Shown piece after piece: positions 30,690-38,505 of a DNA stretch of 38,505 nt. Positions within the stretch are counted from its first letter, which is position 1, and every line of letters starts with the position of its first letter. Source of the DNA: Gemmatimonadaceae bacterium (GTDB lineage: Bacteria > Gemmatimonadota > Gemmatimonadetes > Gemmatimonadales > Gemmatimonadaceae); NCBI GenBank assembly GCA_014379205.1, contig JACMME010000029.1:1-38505 (forward strand), read 5' to 3'. Made by a program: the position numbers and the translations under genes. The notes under the pieces are model-generated. The model ran no database searches. It saw nothing but the letters and a program-made list of their open reading frames with translations, and was not told where the DNA came from.

Positions 30690-31645
30690 TGCAGTTTCTG
30701 GTTCTTGCGGCCGTTTTTATAAGCGTACTTGCTGTGCTCGTGGGCTTGTACGCCTTCGTCAACCGCCGAAGCCTGACCGTCGCCGCCGCAACACGTGCCC
30801 GTCTGGCGGCAGAGGGTGGCGGAGGCGTGAGCGCTCTGACTCTCCTGAAAGCGGAAGACGCAGCCAGCGATCTTCCGTTCCTCAACAGGGTTCTGAGCGG
30901 GCGTGAGTGGACGGACGAAATCAATCGCCAGCTCCGCCGCGCCGGCGCTTCGCTGACTCCCGGCGCATTTCTCTTAATGACCACCATAGGCGCGGTTGCT
31001 GGCATGATGTTGGGAAATCGCCTCGGTCCTGCCGGCATGGTCGTCGGAGGCACGCTCGGCGGTGCGTTCCCGTATTTGTGGCTAAGGCTTCGTCAAAAGC
31101 GGCGAATAACGCAGTTCGAGGAGCAGCTTCCCGACGCGATCGACATGCTGGTTAGCGCGATGAAGTCCGGCTACTCCTTTCACTCGGCAACCAGCTTTCT
31201 CGGGCAGGAGCTGACACCTCCTCTTGGACCCGAGTTCGCCCGTGTGTACGATGAGCAGCGGCTTGGCATCGACGCCCGCACCGCGCTGCTCAATTTCCAG
31301 GAGCGCGTTGGCAGCGTGGATATCAAGATGTTCGTTACCGCGCTCCTCATTCAGCGTGAAACCGGCGGCAACCTGAGCGAGGTACTCAACCGCACTGGGG
31401 AGATGATGCGCGAGCGCATGGCGGTGAAGGGGCATCTCCGAACTCTGACGGCTGAAGCAACCTACTCGGCGCGCATTCTGGCGCTGCTTCCCCTGATAAT
31501 TTTCGTAGCCATGATGTACATCGTACCGGACTTCTCGCGCTCCTTCGTGGATTCCCGAATCGGGCAATTGATGCTGGTGGGAGCAACAGCATCGGTAATT
31601 ATCGGGTACATGATCATGATGAAGATCGCGGACGTGGACTTCTAG
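30689..31645 (+). CDS. tadB: Tad inner-membrane platform protein TadB
   Basis: Protein of 318 residues of the GspF/T2SSF family. Transmembrane helices lie at about 5-25, 91-107, 110-128 and two near the C terminus (262-282, 292-312). The cytoplasmic F domain contains EQLPDAIDMLVSAMKSGYSFHSA and FVTALLIQRETGGNLSEVLNRTGEMMRER, the classic TadB signatures. Together with TadC it forms the platform the CpaF ATPase acts on. The start ATG overlaps the cpaF stop. Confidence 0.94.
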   Translation: MQFLVLAAVFISVLAVLVGLYAFVNRRSLTVAAATRARLAAEGGGGVSALTLLKAEDAASDLPFLNRVLSGREWTDEINRQLRRAGASLTPGAFLLMTTIGAVAGMMLGNRLGPAGMVVGGTLGGAFPYLWLRLRQKRRITQFEEQLPDAIDMLVSAMKSGYSFHSATSFLGQELTPPLGPEFARVYDEQRLGIDARTALLNFQERVGSVDIKMFVTALLIQRETGGNLSEVLNRTGEMMRERMAVKGHLRTLTAEATYSARILALLPLIIFVAMMYIVPDFSRSFVDSRIGQLMLVGATASVIIGYMIMMKIADVDF

Positions 31646-31658
31646 GGCGCCGAGTCAG

Positions 31659-32570
31659 GTGCCTCTTCAGCTCATCATCCTGATCGGGCTTGGCGTCGCG
31701 GCCCTGGCCATCGCGGCGTATGCCATGATCGCCGACAAGCAACGGCGCCAGGTCATCGCGCGTACGCTGGTTCGCAACGAACTGGCCGAACCTTCCTCCG
31801 CGATCTTCCGTGGCGCCGGCCTTCCAGCGAGCTCGTTGCGCGCAAGGCTGCTGTCGCTCGCGCCATCGGGATGGAGCTCGGATATCAAGGCGCGGGACAA
31901 GCTTGTGCATGCCGGCTTCGATGATCCCGTAGCGCCTCTGGCATACGCCACCATCAGGCTTGCGCTACTGGTGGCTTTGCCGACGCTTGCCGCGCTGCTG
32001 GTCGTGGGGCGGCCGCTGCCTCAGATGATCATTGTTGTAGCGTGCGCCGCCCTGTTCGCGTACATCCTGCCGATTTTTTACATAGAGCGGGCCATACGCC
32101 TTCGTCAGGAGGGATTGCGCAGGTCGCTTCCCGATGCTGTGGACCTTCTGGTGTTGTGCATGGAGGCTGGCCTGGGACTGGACGCAGCGCTGTTGCGCGT
32201 AGCCAGGGAGTTGCGCGAAGTGCACTCGGATGTATCGCGCGAATTGATGCTCGTGAACCGAAAGGTGAACGCGGGCACTCCGCGGGAAGAAGCATTGCGA
32301 TCGATGTACACCCGCACCATGGTGCACGAGCTACAAGTTCTGGTTCAGAATCTCATTCAGTCGGAAAAGCTGGGCAGCAGCATCTCGAAAGTATTGCGCG
32401 TTTACGCAGAAACACTGCGTCGCAAGCGGCGTCAGGTCGCGGAGCGCAAGGCCGCGGTGGCGCCGATAAAGATGACCATTCCCCTGGTAGTGATGATTCT
32501 GCCAGCGTTGTTTGTTGTAATTCTTGGGCCGGCGATTCTAAGCATCATCAAGTTTCTGGGAACGAGATGA
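31659..32570 (+). CDS. tadC: Tad inner-membrane platform protein TadC
   Basis: Protein of 303 residues, paralogous to TadB. Helices lie at about 5-22, 106-122, 126-145 and 280-300; the F domain has RRSLPDAVDLLVLCMEAGLGLDAALLRVA and VQNLIQSEKLGSSISKVLRVYAETLRRKRRQVAERKAA, typical TadC sequences. The start is GTG at 31659, 13 bases after tadB. Co-transcribed with cpaF-tadB. Confidence 0.94.
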   Translation: MPLQLIILIGLGVAALAIAAYAMIADKQRRQVIARTLVRNELAEPSSAIFRGAGLPASSLRARLLSLAPSGWSSDIKARDKLVHAGFDDPVAPLAYATIRLALLVALPTLAALLVVGRPLPQMIIVVACAALFAYILPIFYIERAIRLRQEGLRRSLPDAVDLLVLCMEAGLGLDAALLRVARELREVHSDVSRELMLVNRKVNAGTPREEALRSMYTRTMVHELQVLVQNLIQSEKLGSSISKVLRVYAETLRRKRRQVAERKAAVAPIKMTIPLVVMILPALFVVILGPAILSIIKFLGTR

Positions 32571-32589
32571 GCTCGGACAGGAGTGAGAC

Positions 32590-33753
32590 ATGATGGTCTT
32601 CCGTACGAGTATAACTTGTGCCCGACGGGGCTCACGGCGCGGTGCCGTGCTCGTGATGGTGGCTCTGCTGTTGACGGTGCTGCTTGGATTCGGAGCATTC
32701 GCGATCGATCTGAGCCAAGTGATGGCGCACCGCAGCGAGCTTCAGCGGTCCGCGGATGCCGCGGTCGTCGCGGCGGTCAGGCAGTTGACGACAACGCAGC
32801 CGGATTCCGCGGACGAAGTTGCGATAGCCTACAGCGCAGCCAATCTGGTCAACGGGAGTGTCGCCACCGTGGATTCGGTGCAGTACGGACGATGGAATGA
32901 CGCATCATCTACGTTCACCCCTTTTCCGTGCAGCACGCAGCCGGGTGGTTGCGGTCTTGGAGATGCGTTCTCCGCAGATGCCTTCCGAATCCGGTTGCGT
33001 AGTGTGACACCGTCGATATTCGCGCAGGTTCTTGGCGTCGTCTCTTCCACGGTGCAAGCGGAAGCGACCGGCTGGACATCAAACAATGTGGAGATCGCGG
33101 ATTGCGTAAAGCCCTTCGCCATTCCGTATCAGGTGCTCACCGCAACTCTGAACAGGGTCATCGGAACTACTCTAAGTCTGCAAAGGAACTTGAATACTGC
33201 AGACATTCGAGCAATCAGGAGCGACGCTCTTCAGGCCCAGCCATTCTGCCTCAAGGAAGGTGAAACCTGCAACCTTCCTCCGAGTCCCGGGCAGCCGGTT
33301 GGCAGTTTTCTAATCGTGGATTTGAATGCAGGTGATGGCCCTGGGGCCGTATCAGGTAATATCGGCCCAGGTTGCGTTTCAGGCCCATTGGGTCCCGATT
33401 CCGTCATGTCGGTACAGAGCGGAAACTTCGACCTCTTTACCGAGGTGCAGCAGGGGAGGTCGCAGTGGTGCAATCAGTACGGAACCTTTCCGTGCAAGAT
33501 GAAGGTCGTGCTGTACGATGCTGCTGGGGGGTCTGCCGCCCAATGCGTCCCTGAGGTGACGGGGACGGAGCAGTGTGTCGTGCATCGCGTAGCATCGATC
33601 GTTATCACCGGCCCTCCTCGCTCTGAGGCATCGTCCAATCCAGCGCTTCCGCCCAGGGTGGTGCTTGACGGTTATTTCACGGTCCTCGTCGACGAGGGCA
33701 TGATTGGAAGCACGAAGCCCTCAACGCTGACGAGACCGATTCTCGTGCACTAA
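32590..33753 (+). CDS. tadG: TadG-like pilus-associated protein
   Basis: Protein of 387 residues. The N-terminal RRGAVLVMVALLLTVLLGFGAFAIDLSQVMAHRSELQRSADAAVVAAV is the Flp-assembly TadG/TadE-like signature (PF13400 type): one membrane helix followed by the conserved Asp-Leu and Gln-x-Ser-x-Asp-Ala-Ala pattern. The remainder is a periplasmic or extracellular domain with about nine Cys and several Gly/Pro-rich loops. It contains no von Willebrand A domain as far as I can see, unlike some longer TadG proteins. The start may be ATG 32590 or 32593. It is probably anchored in the inner membrane and works late in pilus assembly. Confidence 0.85.
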   Translation: MMVFRTSITCARRGSRRGAVLVMVALLLTVLLGFGAFAIDLSQVMAHRSELQRSADAAVVAAVRQLTTTQPDSADEVAIAYSAANLVNGSVATVDSVQYGRWNDASSTFTPFPCSTQPGGCGLGDAFSADAFRIRLRSVTPSIFAQVLGVVSSTVQAEATGWTSNNVEIADCVKPFAIPYQVLTATLNRVIGTTLSLQRNLNTADIRAIRSDALQAQPFCLKEGETCNLPPSPGQPVGSFLIVDLNAGDGPGAVSGNIGPGCVSGPLGPDSVMSVQSGNFDLFTEVQQGRSQWCNQYGTFPCKMKVVLYDAAGGSAAQCVPEVTGTEQCVVHRVASIVITGPPRSEASSNPALPPRVVLDGYFTVLVDEGMIGSTKPSTLTRPILVH

Positions 33754-33760
33754 CGCGAAC

Positions 33761-35365
33761 GTGTTCGAGCTCCACTCCACGCGCGCCAAACACCCCGCAC
33801 GCCGTGCTGGAACGCTGTTCGTCTCGTTGATCCTTTGCGCTTGCTGGACTCCGGCAGATGCCCAGTACCGCGATGTCCAGCCACCTCCACCATGCCGGCC
33901 GACGCGTCGCGAGGCCGGCGTGGCGCCCGAGAGTATCCCGTCCGAAACCAGGCAACTCGCGGTAATTCCGTTCGAGACAGGCCAACTCACGCGCGATGTG
34001 CGCATCCTCGCCGACGCATTCAGCGATCGGCTCGCATTCCGGCTCAAGGGCCTCAGACCCCGCGATGTCCGCGTCAATGGCGTTGCCGGCACCATTTCGC
34101 CCAAAACCGCGAACGAGGGCCGGGCTCTCGCCAGGATTCTCAATGTGCGCTACCTGGCGGTTGGAAGTGTGGAGCCAACGGAGCAGGGGATGCGGGTAAG
34201 GGTGCGACTGCTGCGCGGCAGAGACGGGACAGAAATCTGGGACTTGCGCGAGGAGCGTCGAAGCGGCGATTTCCTCGAGCTCGACTACGACGTTCCGCTC
34301 GCTATCACCCGGCGTGCCTTTCCCGGGCTCAACCTCAGGGAAGTTGCCGCGCTCAGCGACAGGCCCACCCGGAATGCGGAAGCATACCAGCACTTTCTGC
34401 GCGGCACCTATTACTTCGGCAGGCGCGAGCCGGGTGCCGCGGCAGCCGCGATAAAGGAGTTCGACGCCGCGTCGCTGCGCGACCCCGGCTTCGCGCTCGC
34501 CTGGTCGCGTTTCGCAATGAGCTACGCACTCTGGCTGGATGGGGAAACCGAAGCGCCACTCGGACCTGACAGTGTGCTGCTCGAGCACGCGCTGTCTGTC
34601 GCGGGCCGCGCGTTGGATACCGATCCGCGCTCAGCTGAAGGCTGGGTTGCTCGCGGCGCCCTGCTGGAGTTGCGCAATCCGCGCACTCTCGGAAGCGCCC
34701 TGGAGGCGTATGCCCGTGCCATCTCCCTCAACCCGCGAGCCATCGAGGCGTATCTTCGCTCCGGGCGCGCCATGATGCATATCGGCCGGCCAGCGGATGC
34801 GGAGCTGCGCTTGCGCCAGGCGCTGGCCGTTGACCCTGAGCAGTGGCATACGCTCGCCGCGCTCGCGGAGCTCAGCTTGCAGGAACGAAGGTACGGCGAT
34901 GCCTGCCGGTTTCTAAACTCGGCCATTTCGGCCGAGACACGTGCGGCTTACCCGTACGCGTTGCGCGCCCTCGCTCGGCTGCGGCTGCATGAATATCGAG
35001 ACGCATACTCGGACGCCGAAACGGCCGCGCGCCTCGGCGAGGGACTACTGGGTGAAGCTGCCGCTGTTGCCGCAGCCGTCGCGTCTGACGACATGGGGGC
35101 AGCTCGGACACGGGCGCGGCGGCTACTGCGCTTTCCGCGCGCGCTCCGCGGACGCCTGGCGGCACGAGAGGGGCATTTCCTGGCGATTGCTTTTGCCGCT
35201 GTTGGCGACCAGCGCCAGGCCCTTGCCGTGATGGAGCGAGTATATCCGCAGGGAGCCGAGCTCTGGTGGGCACTCAAGGACCTGTACTTCGACGCACTCC
35301 GGTCCCAAACTCGTTTTCGAGGACTGGTGGCCGATACGAGTCCCATCGCGACGGCCGCACCCTAG
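33761..35365 (+). CDS. exported TPR-repeat protein at the end of the Tad locus (TadD-like position)
   Basis: Protein of 534 residues. The signal peptide ends near ADA-Q (about 35); a weak alternative lipobox is LCAC. Residues 60-190 resemble the TolB N-terminal/FlgO-like fold often paired with TPRs (LAVIPFETGQL...DAFSDRLAFRL and RYLAVGSVEPTEQGMRVRVRLL). From about 205 on there are TPR-type helices (NAEAYQHFLRGTYYFG; AIEAYLRSGRAMMHIGRPADAELRLRQALAVDP), roughly six repeats. TadD in other Tad loci is a TPR lipoprotein needed for secretin assembly; the position 8 bases after tadG suggests a similar job here, but the extra N-terminal domain is unusual. The start is GTG at 33761. Confidence 0.75.
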   Translation: MFELHSTRAKHPARRAGTLFVSLILCACWTPADAQYRDVQPPPPCRPTRREAGVAPESIPSETRQLAVIPFETGQLTRDVRILADAFSDRLAFRLKGLRPRDVRVNGVAGTISPKTANEGRALARILNVRYLAVGSVEPTEQGMRVRVRLLRGRDGTEIWDLREERRSGDFLELDYDVPLAITRRAFPGLNLREVAALSDRPTRNAEAYQHFLRGTYYFGRREPGAAAAAIKEFDAASLRDPGFALAWSRFAMSYALWLDGETEAPLGPDSVLLEHALSVAGRALDTDPRSAEGWVARGALLELRNPRTLGSALEAYARAISLNPRAIEAYLRSGRAMMHIGRPADAELRLRQALAVDPEQWHTLAALAELSLQERRYGDACRFLNSAISAETRAAYPYALRALARLRLHEYRDAYSDAETAARLGEGLLGEAAAVAAAVASDDMGAARTRARRLLRFPRALRGRLAAREGHFLAIAFAAVGDQRQALAVMERVYPQGAELWWALKDLYFDALRSQTRFRGLVADTSPIATAAP

Positions 35366-35392
35366 GAGTCAGAGCATGGGGAATCGCAGGTA

Positions 35393-36115
35393 ATGCAAAA
35401 GCCAATACCGATAGACCGTTCGATTCGGTGGACTCCCCGCCTCGACAGGTATTATCTCCTGGGGCATTTGCTGGGTGCGCAGAACAGCGACTACGTCGTC
35501 TTCATCACGCAGCCACTGCTCATTCGCTTGAGCCAGAAGGTGCAGCAGAGCCAGGAGCCGCTCCTTGGACTGCTGACCGGCCGTGTGTGCGAATGCCCGA
35601 ATACCGCAATACCATATACGGTCATCACTGGCGCAAGTCCGGCGGAAGTGGAGCGAGGAAGAGAGCGGGAGGATGAGCGTCTTACGCGCGAGCTGGCGGC
35701 CGCCAGGGACCGTCACATCGAGGTGCTCGGTTGGTACCGAAGCCGGCCACACCTCGAGGTTGACCTCTCACCAGCGGATGCGTATCTCGCGCAAACGCTT
35801 CTCACTTCGCCATGGCAATGCGGGCTCGTGCTCGCCACGGACGGAGACGGTGCTTTCTTTCAGTACAAGGGCTTGGCACGGCGCAGCTACGCGATCCCCT
35901 TTCACGAGCTGCTCGGATTCCAGGCAATGAGCACCGACGGTCCACGGCACACGTGCGTCGAATGGCACGGCTACGAAACATCGGATCCCATAGCGCCCAT
36001 GAGCGAGCAGGAGTACAGGCTGCGAAGCTACGCGCCGGACGACCCCGTTTATGAGGTCGCGTCACTAAAGGACCGGTTTTTTGGCCGGATCGAGCGGAGG
36101 CTGCGGGGGAGATAG
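35393..36115 (+). CDS. JAMM/MPN-fold protein lacking metal-binding histidines
   Basis: Protein of 240 residues. Residues about 37-160 look like a JAB1/MPN/MOV34 (JAMM) domain: a strand with Glu55 before LLGLLTG, then WYRSRPHLEVDLSPADAYLAQ, where JAMM peptidases have His-x-His-x7-Ser-x2-Asp. Here the spacing is exact but the two His are Arg116 and Arg118, while Ser126 and Asp129 remain. PWQCGLVLATDG follows as in the fold. It should therefore not bind zinc in the usual way and may be a scaffold or regulatory homologue. The C-terminal 80 residues match nothing I know. ATG 35393 follows the TPR gene by 27 bases, so it may belong to the Tad transcript. Confidence 0.6.
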   Translation: MQKPIPIDRSIRWTPRLDRYYLLGHLLGAQNSDYVVFITQPLLIRLSQKVQQSQEPLLGLLTGRVCECPNTAIPYTVITGASPAEVERGREREDERLTRELAAARDRHIEVLGWYRSRPHLEVDLSPADAYLAQTLLTSPWQCGLVLATDGDGAFFQYKGLARRSYAIPFHELLGFQAMSTDGPRHTCVEWHGYETSDPIAPMSEQEYRLRSYAPDDPVYEVASLKDRFFGRIERRLRGR

Positions 36116-36120
36116 CAGAA

Positions 36121-36326
36121 GGATTGCGGATTGCGGACAAAACTACGAACTACGAACTACGAACTGCGAAGACTACCTCTGTGGCGTAAAAAGCGAACTG
36201 CGAACGCGGACGGAACTGCGAGTTGCGAACGCGCGTCTCACATGGAATGCAGGCCTTTCACGCAGCACCAAGCAGTTCAGTCTTCGCAGTTCGCAGTTCA
36301 TTCCGCAGTCCGCAAATCCGCAATCC
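36121..36326. repeat. nested inverted element, GATTGCG outside and GAACTAC/GAACTGC inside
   Basis: The outer left arm 36121-36137 pairs imperfectly with 36302-36326. The inner left arm 36141-36173 is three AACTACG units plus AACTGCG; its end, AACTGCGAAGAC, pairs perfectly (12 bp) with GTCTTCGCAGTT at 36280-36291. The core of about 106 nt has further GAACTGC units at 36193-36230. It has the same architecture and order of unit types as the element at 8514. It lies between the convergent JAMM-like and ABC permease genes and reaches to 3 bases from the latter's stop. Confidence 0.83.
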
Positions 36327-36329
36327 CTT

Positions 36330-37619
36330 TCACCCCGCGTATCTCACCCACCTCGCGATCTCTCTGATCGTCGGGCGCTTTCCATACATGAGAAGGCCGA
36401 CCCGATAGATGCGCGCGGCTATCCACACGACGATATAGCAACCGACGGCAAGAAGGCCGAGCGACATGAATCCTTCCCACGGCGGCACCTGTATCAGGCT
36501 CATGCGCAACGGCATGACTATGGGCGACGAGAAGGGAAGCAGCGAAAGCGCCACTGCCAGAGTTCCGTCGGGACGAGCAAGAATGGCCTGCAAGAAGGCG
36601 ATCGATGCGGCAAGCATCATGACAATGGGAATCTGTGCCTGCTGCGCTTCCTGCTCGCTGTTTACGATTGCCCCGATCGCGGCGAAGAGGGCGGCGTAAA
36701 AAATGTAGCCAAGGATGAAAAACAGGAGCAGAGTCGCTCCCAGGCCGAATGAAATGTGCGGCAGGACCAGTGGAAGGGACGGCGCTCCCAGCCACGCCAG
36801 CACGGTGCTGCGCGCTTTTATGAGAAATAGGCTCGCAAGAATCCATATAAGAATCTGGGTGAGCCCAACCGCGCCGACTCCGAGCACTTTGCCATCGAGC
36901 AGCTTGGACGCCGGTACGCTGGAGAGAACCACTTCCGACACTCGCGTCTGCTTTTCTTCCATCACTCCTCGCAGCACGGTCTGGCCGTAAAAGAAAATCG
37001 AGAAGTACAGGAGGACGGCGACACCGAGCGCGAAAATAATGCTGATCTGTCCTGAGCCACCCCGGCCGCGGCTGGAGAGGCGTTCCGCGTCGAGGGTGAG
37101 CGCCATTCTCGTCAGCGCGGATGTTCGCATCGGATCGACGCCGGCCTGCTCGAGGCGGATTGCCATCACATGCTCGCGTATGACGCGACGGAGCTCCTGC
37201 ATGTCGGCGACGGCGGTTGCGTTGCTCCCGGCATAACGCGCGCGGACGCCCGCGAGCGTACGGGCATCCAGAACGAGGTATCCGTTCGCCACACCTCTTA
37301 TGACTTCGTTCGACGCGCGGCGTTCCTCAGCGCGAATTTCTCCCCGTTTTACTTCGATGACTCGCGCGGAGGCGATCGTGTCACCTCCCACGCCTCCGCT
37401 GAGACCAGCCGCTACGCGCTTTCCGAGTGCCGTGCCTGTAGCGTCGAGAATAAGTATGCGAGACAGGCCGAGCGAGGCCTTGCTTCGCGATGCAATCCAG
37501 GGCGGAAGGATCATCAGCGAAGCAAACAGCACCGGGCCGAAAATCGTCGCGATTGCGAACCATTTCGTTCTCACTCGCTCGAGATACTCGCGCTTCGCTA
37601 TGACCCATAACCTACCCAT
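36330..37619 (-). CDS. ABC-2-type exporter permease (NatB/YhaP-like)
   Basis: Protein of 429 residues. The N-terminal KREYLERVRTKWFAIATIFGPVLFASLMILP is the ABC-2 permease signature with the first helix. A large extracytoplasmic domain follows (about 45-205), then five to six helices (about 208-232, 258-282, 300-325, 333-352, 362-382, 390-412), with MEEKQTRVSEVVLSSVPASKLLDGKVLGVG, the coupling-loop motif typical of NatB-like Na+ or peptide exporters. ATG at 37619 is used; a GTG two codons upstream is possible. The start overlaps the ATPase stop by 8 bp, so the two are co-translated. Substrate unknown. Confidence 0.88.
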   Translation of the reverse strand: MGRLWVIAKREYLERVRTKWFAIATIFGPVLFASLMILPPWIASRSKASLGLSRILILDATGTALGKRVAAGLSGGVGGDTIASARVIEVKRGEIRAEERRASNEVIRGVANGYLVLDARTLAGVRARYAGSNATAVADMQELRRVIREHVMAIRLEQAGVDPMRTSALTRMALTLDAERLSSRGRGGSGQISIIFALGVAVLLYFSIFFYGQTVLRGVMEEKQTRVSEVVLSSVPASKLLDGKVLGVGAVGLTQILIWILASLFLIKARSTVLAWLGAPSLPLVLPHISFGLGATLLLFFILGYIFYAALFAAIGAIVNSEQEAQQAQIPIVMMLAASIAFLQAILARPDGTLAVALSLLPFSSPIVMPLRMSLIQVPPWEGFMSLGLLAVGCYIVVWIAARIYRVGLLMYGKRPTIREIARWVRYAG

Positions 37620-38505
37620 GCCCACTCATTCCTTCCTCGACCCCCGCGGCACCTACCTTGTCGAGGAAAATGCGGTGCAGTGACGGTTGCACCAGCTCGA
37701 AGCGTTGAACCAGTCCGCCCGCGGAGACGATGCGACGGAGGAGCTCCTGCGGATCGCCGTTCACTACCATCTCGACATCGAATGTCCGATTGGAATTGTC
37801 CACCCGGCTTATGAGAGTGCGGTCCTCGAGAATCCTCTCAACAGCAGCGTTCCTTCCGTCCGCCAGCTGCAGCGCGACATGCCGCCCGCCATGCTCCTTC
37901 CTCACCTCGGCGACGAGACCATCCAGTACTTTCTCGCCCCGTGCAAGTATGCAGACGGCGTCGCATAACCGCTCGGCGTTGTCCATGATGTGCGTGCTGA
38001 AGATCACTGTTTTTCCCTCGCGCTTCAGCTCCACTACGGTATCCTTGAGGGCCTGGGCGTTGATCGGATCGAGACCGGAGAACGGCTCATCCAGAATCAA
38101 CAGATCCGGGTCGTGCAGCAGAGTTGCTATGAATTGTACTTTCTGCTGCATGCCGCGAGACAGCTCATCTACCTTGGCCTTGCCCCAGTCCTTGGCGGCC
38201 GTCGTCAGGCCAAGTCGCTCGAGCCATTTGTCAGCGCGGCGGTCGGCTTCCTTCGCCGAAATTCCCTTGAGCTCCGCTACAAACCGGAGGACCCGGCGTA
38301 CCTGCATGCGTTTGTAAAGACCACGCTCTTCCGGGAGGTAGCCGATGCGGTCGAGAATGCCATCGGTGCGATTCGGATGCCCAAAAATGCGAATCGTGCC
38401 AACGTCTGGCGCGATGATATCGAGAAGCATCCGAATCGTCGTTGTCTTTCCGGCGCCATTGGGGCCGAGTAGCCCGTACACAGAGCCGCTCGGCACGAGC
38501 AGCGA
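37612..38505 (-). CDS. ABC transporter ATPase (NatA/YhaQ-like), 5' end cut by window edge
   Basis: The frame runs off the right edge; about 297 residues are visible, lacking the first 30 or so (the N-terminal strand before VPSGSVYGLLGPNG). Walker A GPNGAGKTTT, the Q-loop region IGYLPEERGLYKRM, signature LSRGMQQKVQF, Walker B LLILDEPFSGLDP and H-loop IFSTHIMDNAERLCD are all intact. The variant LSxGxQQK signature and GYLPEERGLY are usual in this exporter ATPase group. A C-terminal DUF4162-like domain follows (about 215-290). It pairs with the downstream permease gene. A GTG at 38496 is in frame but would remove the first strand, so it is not the true start. Confidence 0.92.
   Translation of the reverse strand, partial: SLLVPSGSVYGLLGPNGAGKTTTIRMLLDIIAPDVGTIRIFGHPNRTDGILDRIGYLPEERGLYKRMQVRRVLRFVAELKGISAKEADRRADKWLERLGLTTAAKDWGKAKVDELSRGMQQKVQFIATLLHDPDLLILDEPFSGLDPINAQALKDTVVELKREGKTVIFSTHIMDNAERLCDAVCILARGEKVLDGLVAEVRKEHGGRHVALQLADGRNAAVERILEDRTLISRVDNSNRTFDVEMVVNGDPQELLRRIVSAGGLVQRFELVQPSLHRIFLDKVGAAGVEEGMSGHG

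Overview
High-GC bacterial chromosome segment from a diderm. Evidence for a diderm includes a Tad secretin, a lipoprotein signal, a TonB-plug-like exported protein and cyclic beta-glucan synthase. The protein repertoire fits Gemmatimonadota or a neighbouring soil phylum: exported M24/M28/M48 peptidases, a CarboxypepD_reg plus Plug protein without a barrel, an NdvB-like giant enzyme and a compact Tad locus. That placement is an inference; no rRNA or tRNA gene was seen that would settle it.

Layout. 1-3546: end of an M28 peptidase, then an orphan hybrid histidine kinase. 3713-5100: an exported RidA lipoprotein convergent with an M48 metalloprotease. 5424-8508: a tight five-gene operon (membrane coiled-coil protein, OsmC-family protein with an in-frame TGA, secreted esterase, exported regulatory/plug protein, four-helix membrane protein). 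8710-11836: exported M24 peptidase, DinB-family protein, small membrane protein, GroES-like protein. 11848-20667: one 8.8-kb gene for a cyclic beta-1,2-glucan synthase. 20980-23866: bacilliredoxin and envelope/stress membrane proteins (DUF883-like, holin-like, DUF3618). 24284-35365: a complete-looking Tad (Flp pilus) locus with twin pilins, prepilin peptidase, TadE, CpaB, CpaC, CpaE, CpaF, TadB, TadC, TadG and a TPR protein. 35393-36115: an apparently catalytically dead JAMM-fold protein. 36330-38505: an ABC-2 exporter (permease plus truncated ATPase).

Two signals stand out. First, the OsmC-family gene at 5696-6190 has TGA exactly where the family has its peroxidatic Cys. A perfect 6-bp hairpin with a G-containing loop starts 20 nt after the TGA, and the resolving Cys-Pro is intact. 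This is the signature of a selenocysteine-containing OsmC. Second, many intergenic regions hold inverted arrays of short tandem units that are unrelated in sequence but all 7 nt long (GATTGCG, GAACTGC, ACCAGGC, GGGGATG, GCTGATA types). One more heptamer array (CGGGAAT type) lies in frame inside the glucan synthase gene. They occur between convergent, co-directional and divergent genes, so they are not simply terminators.
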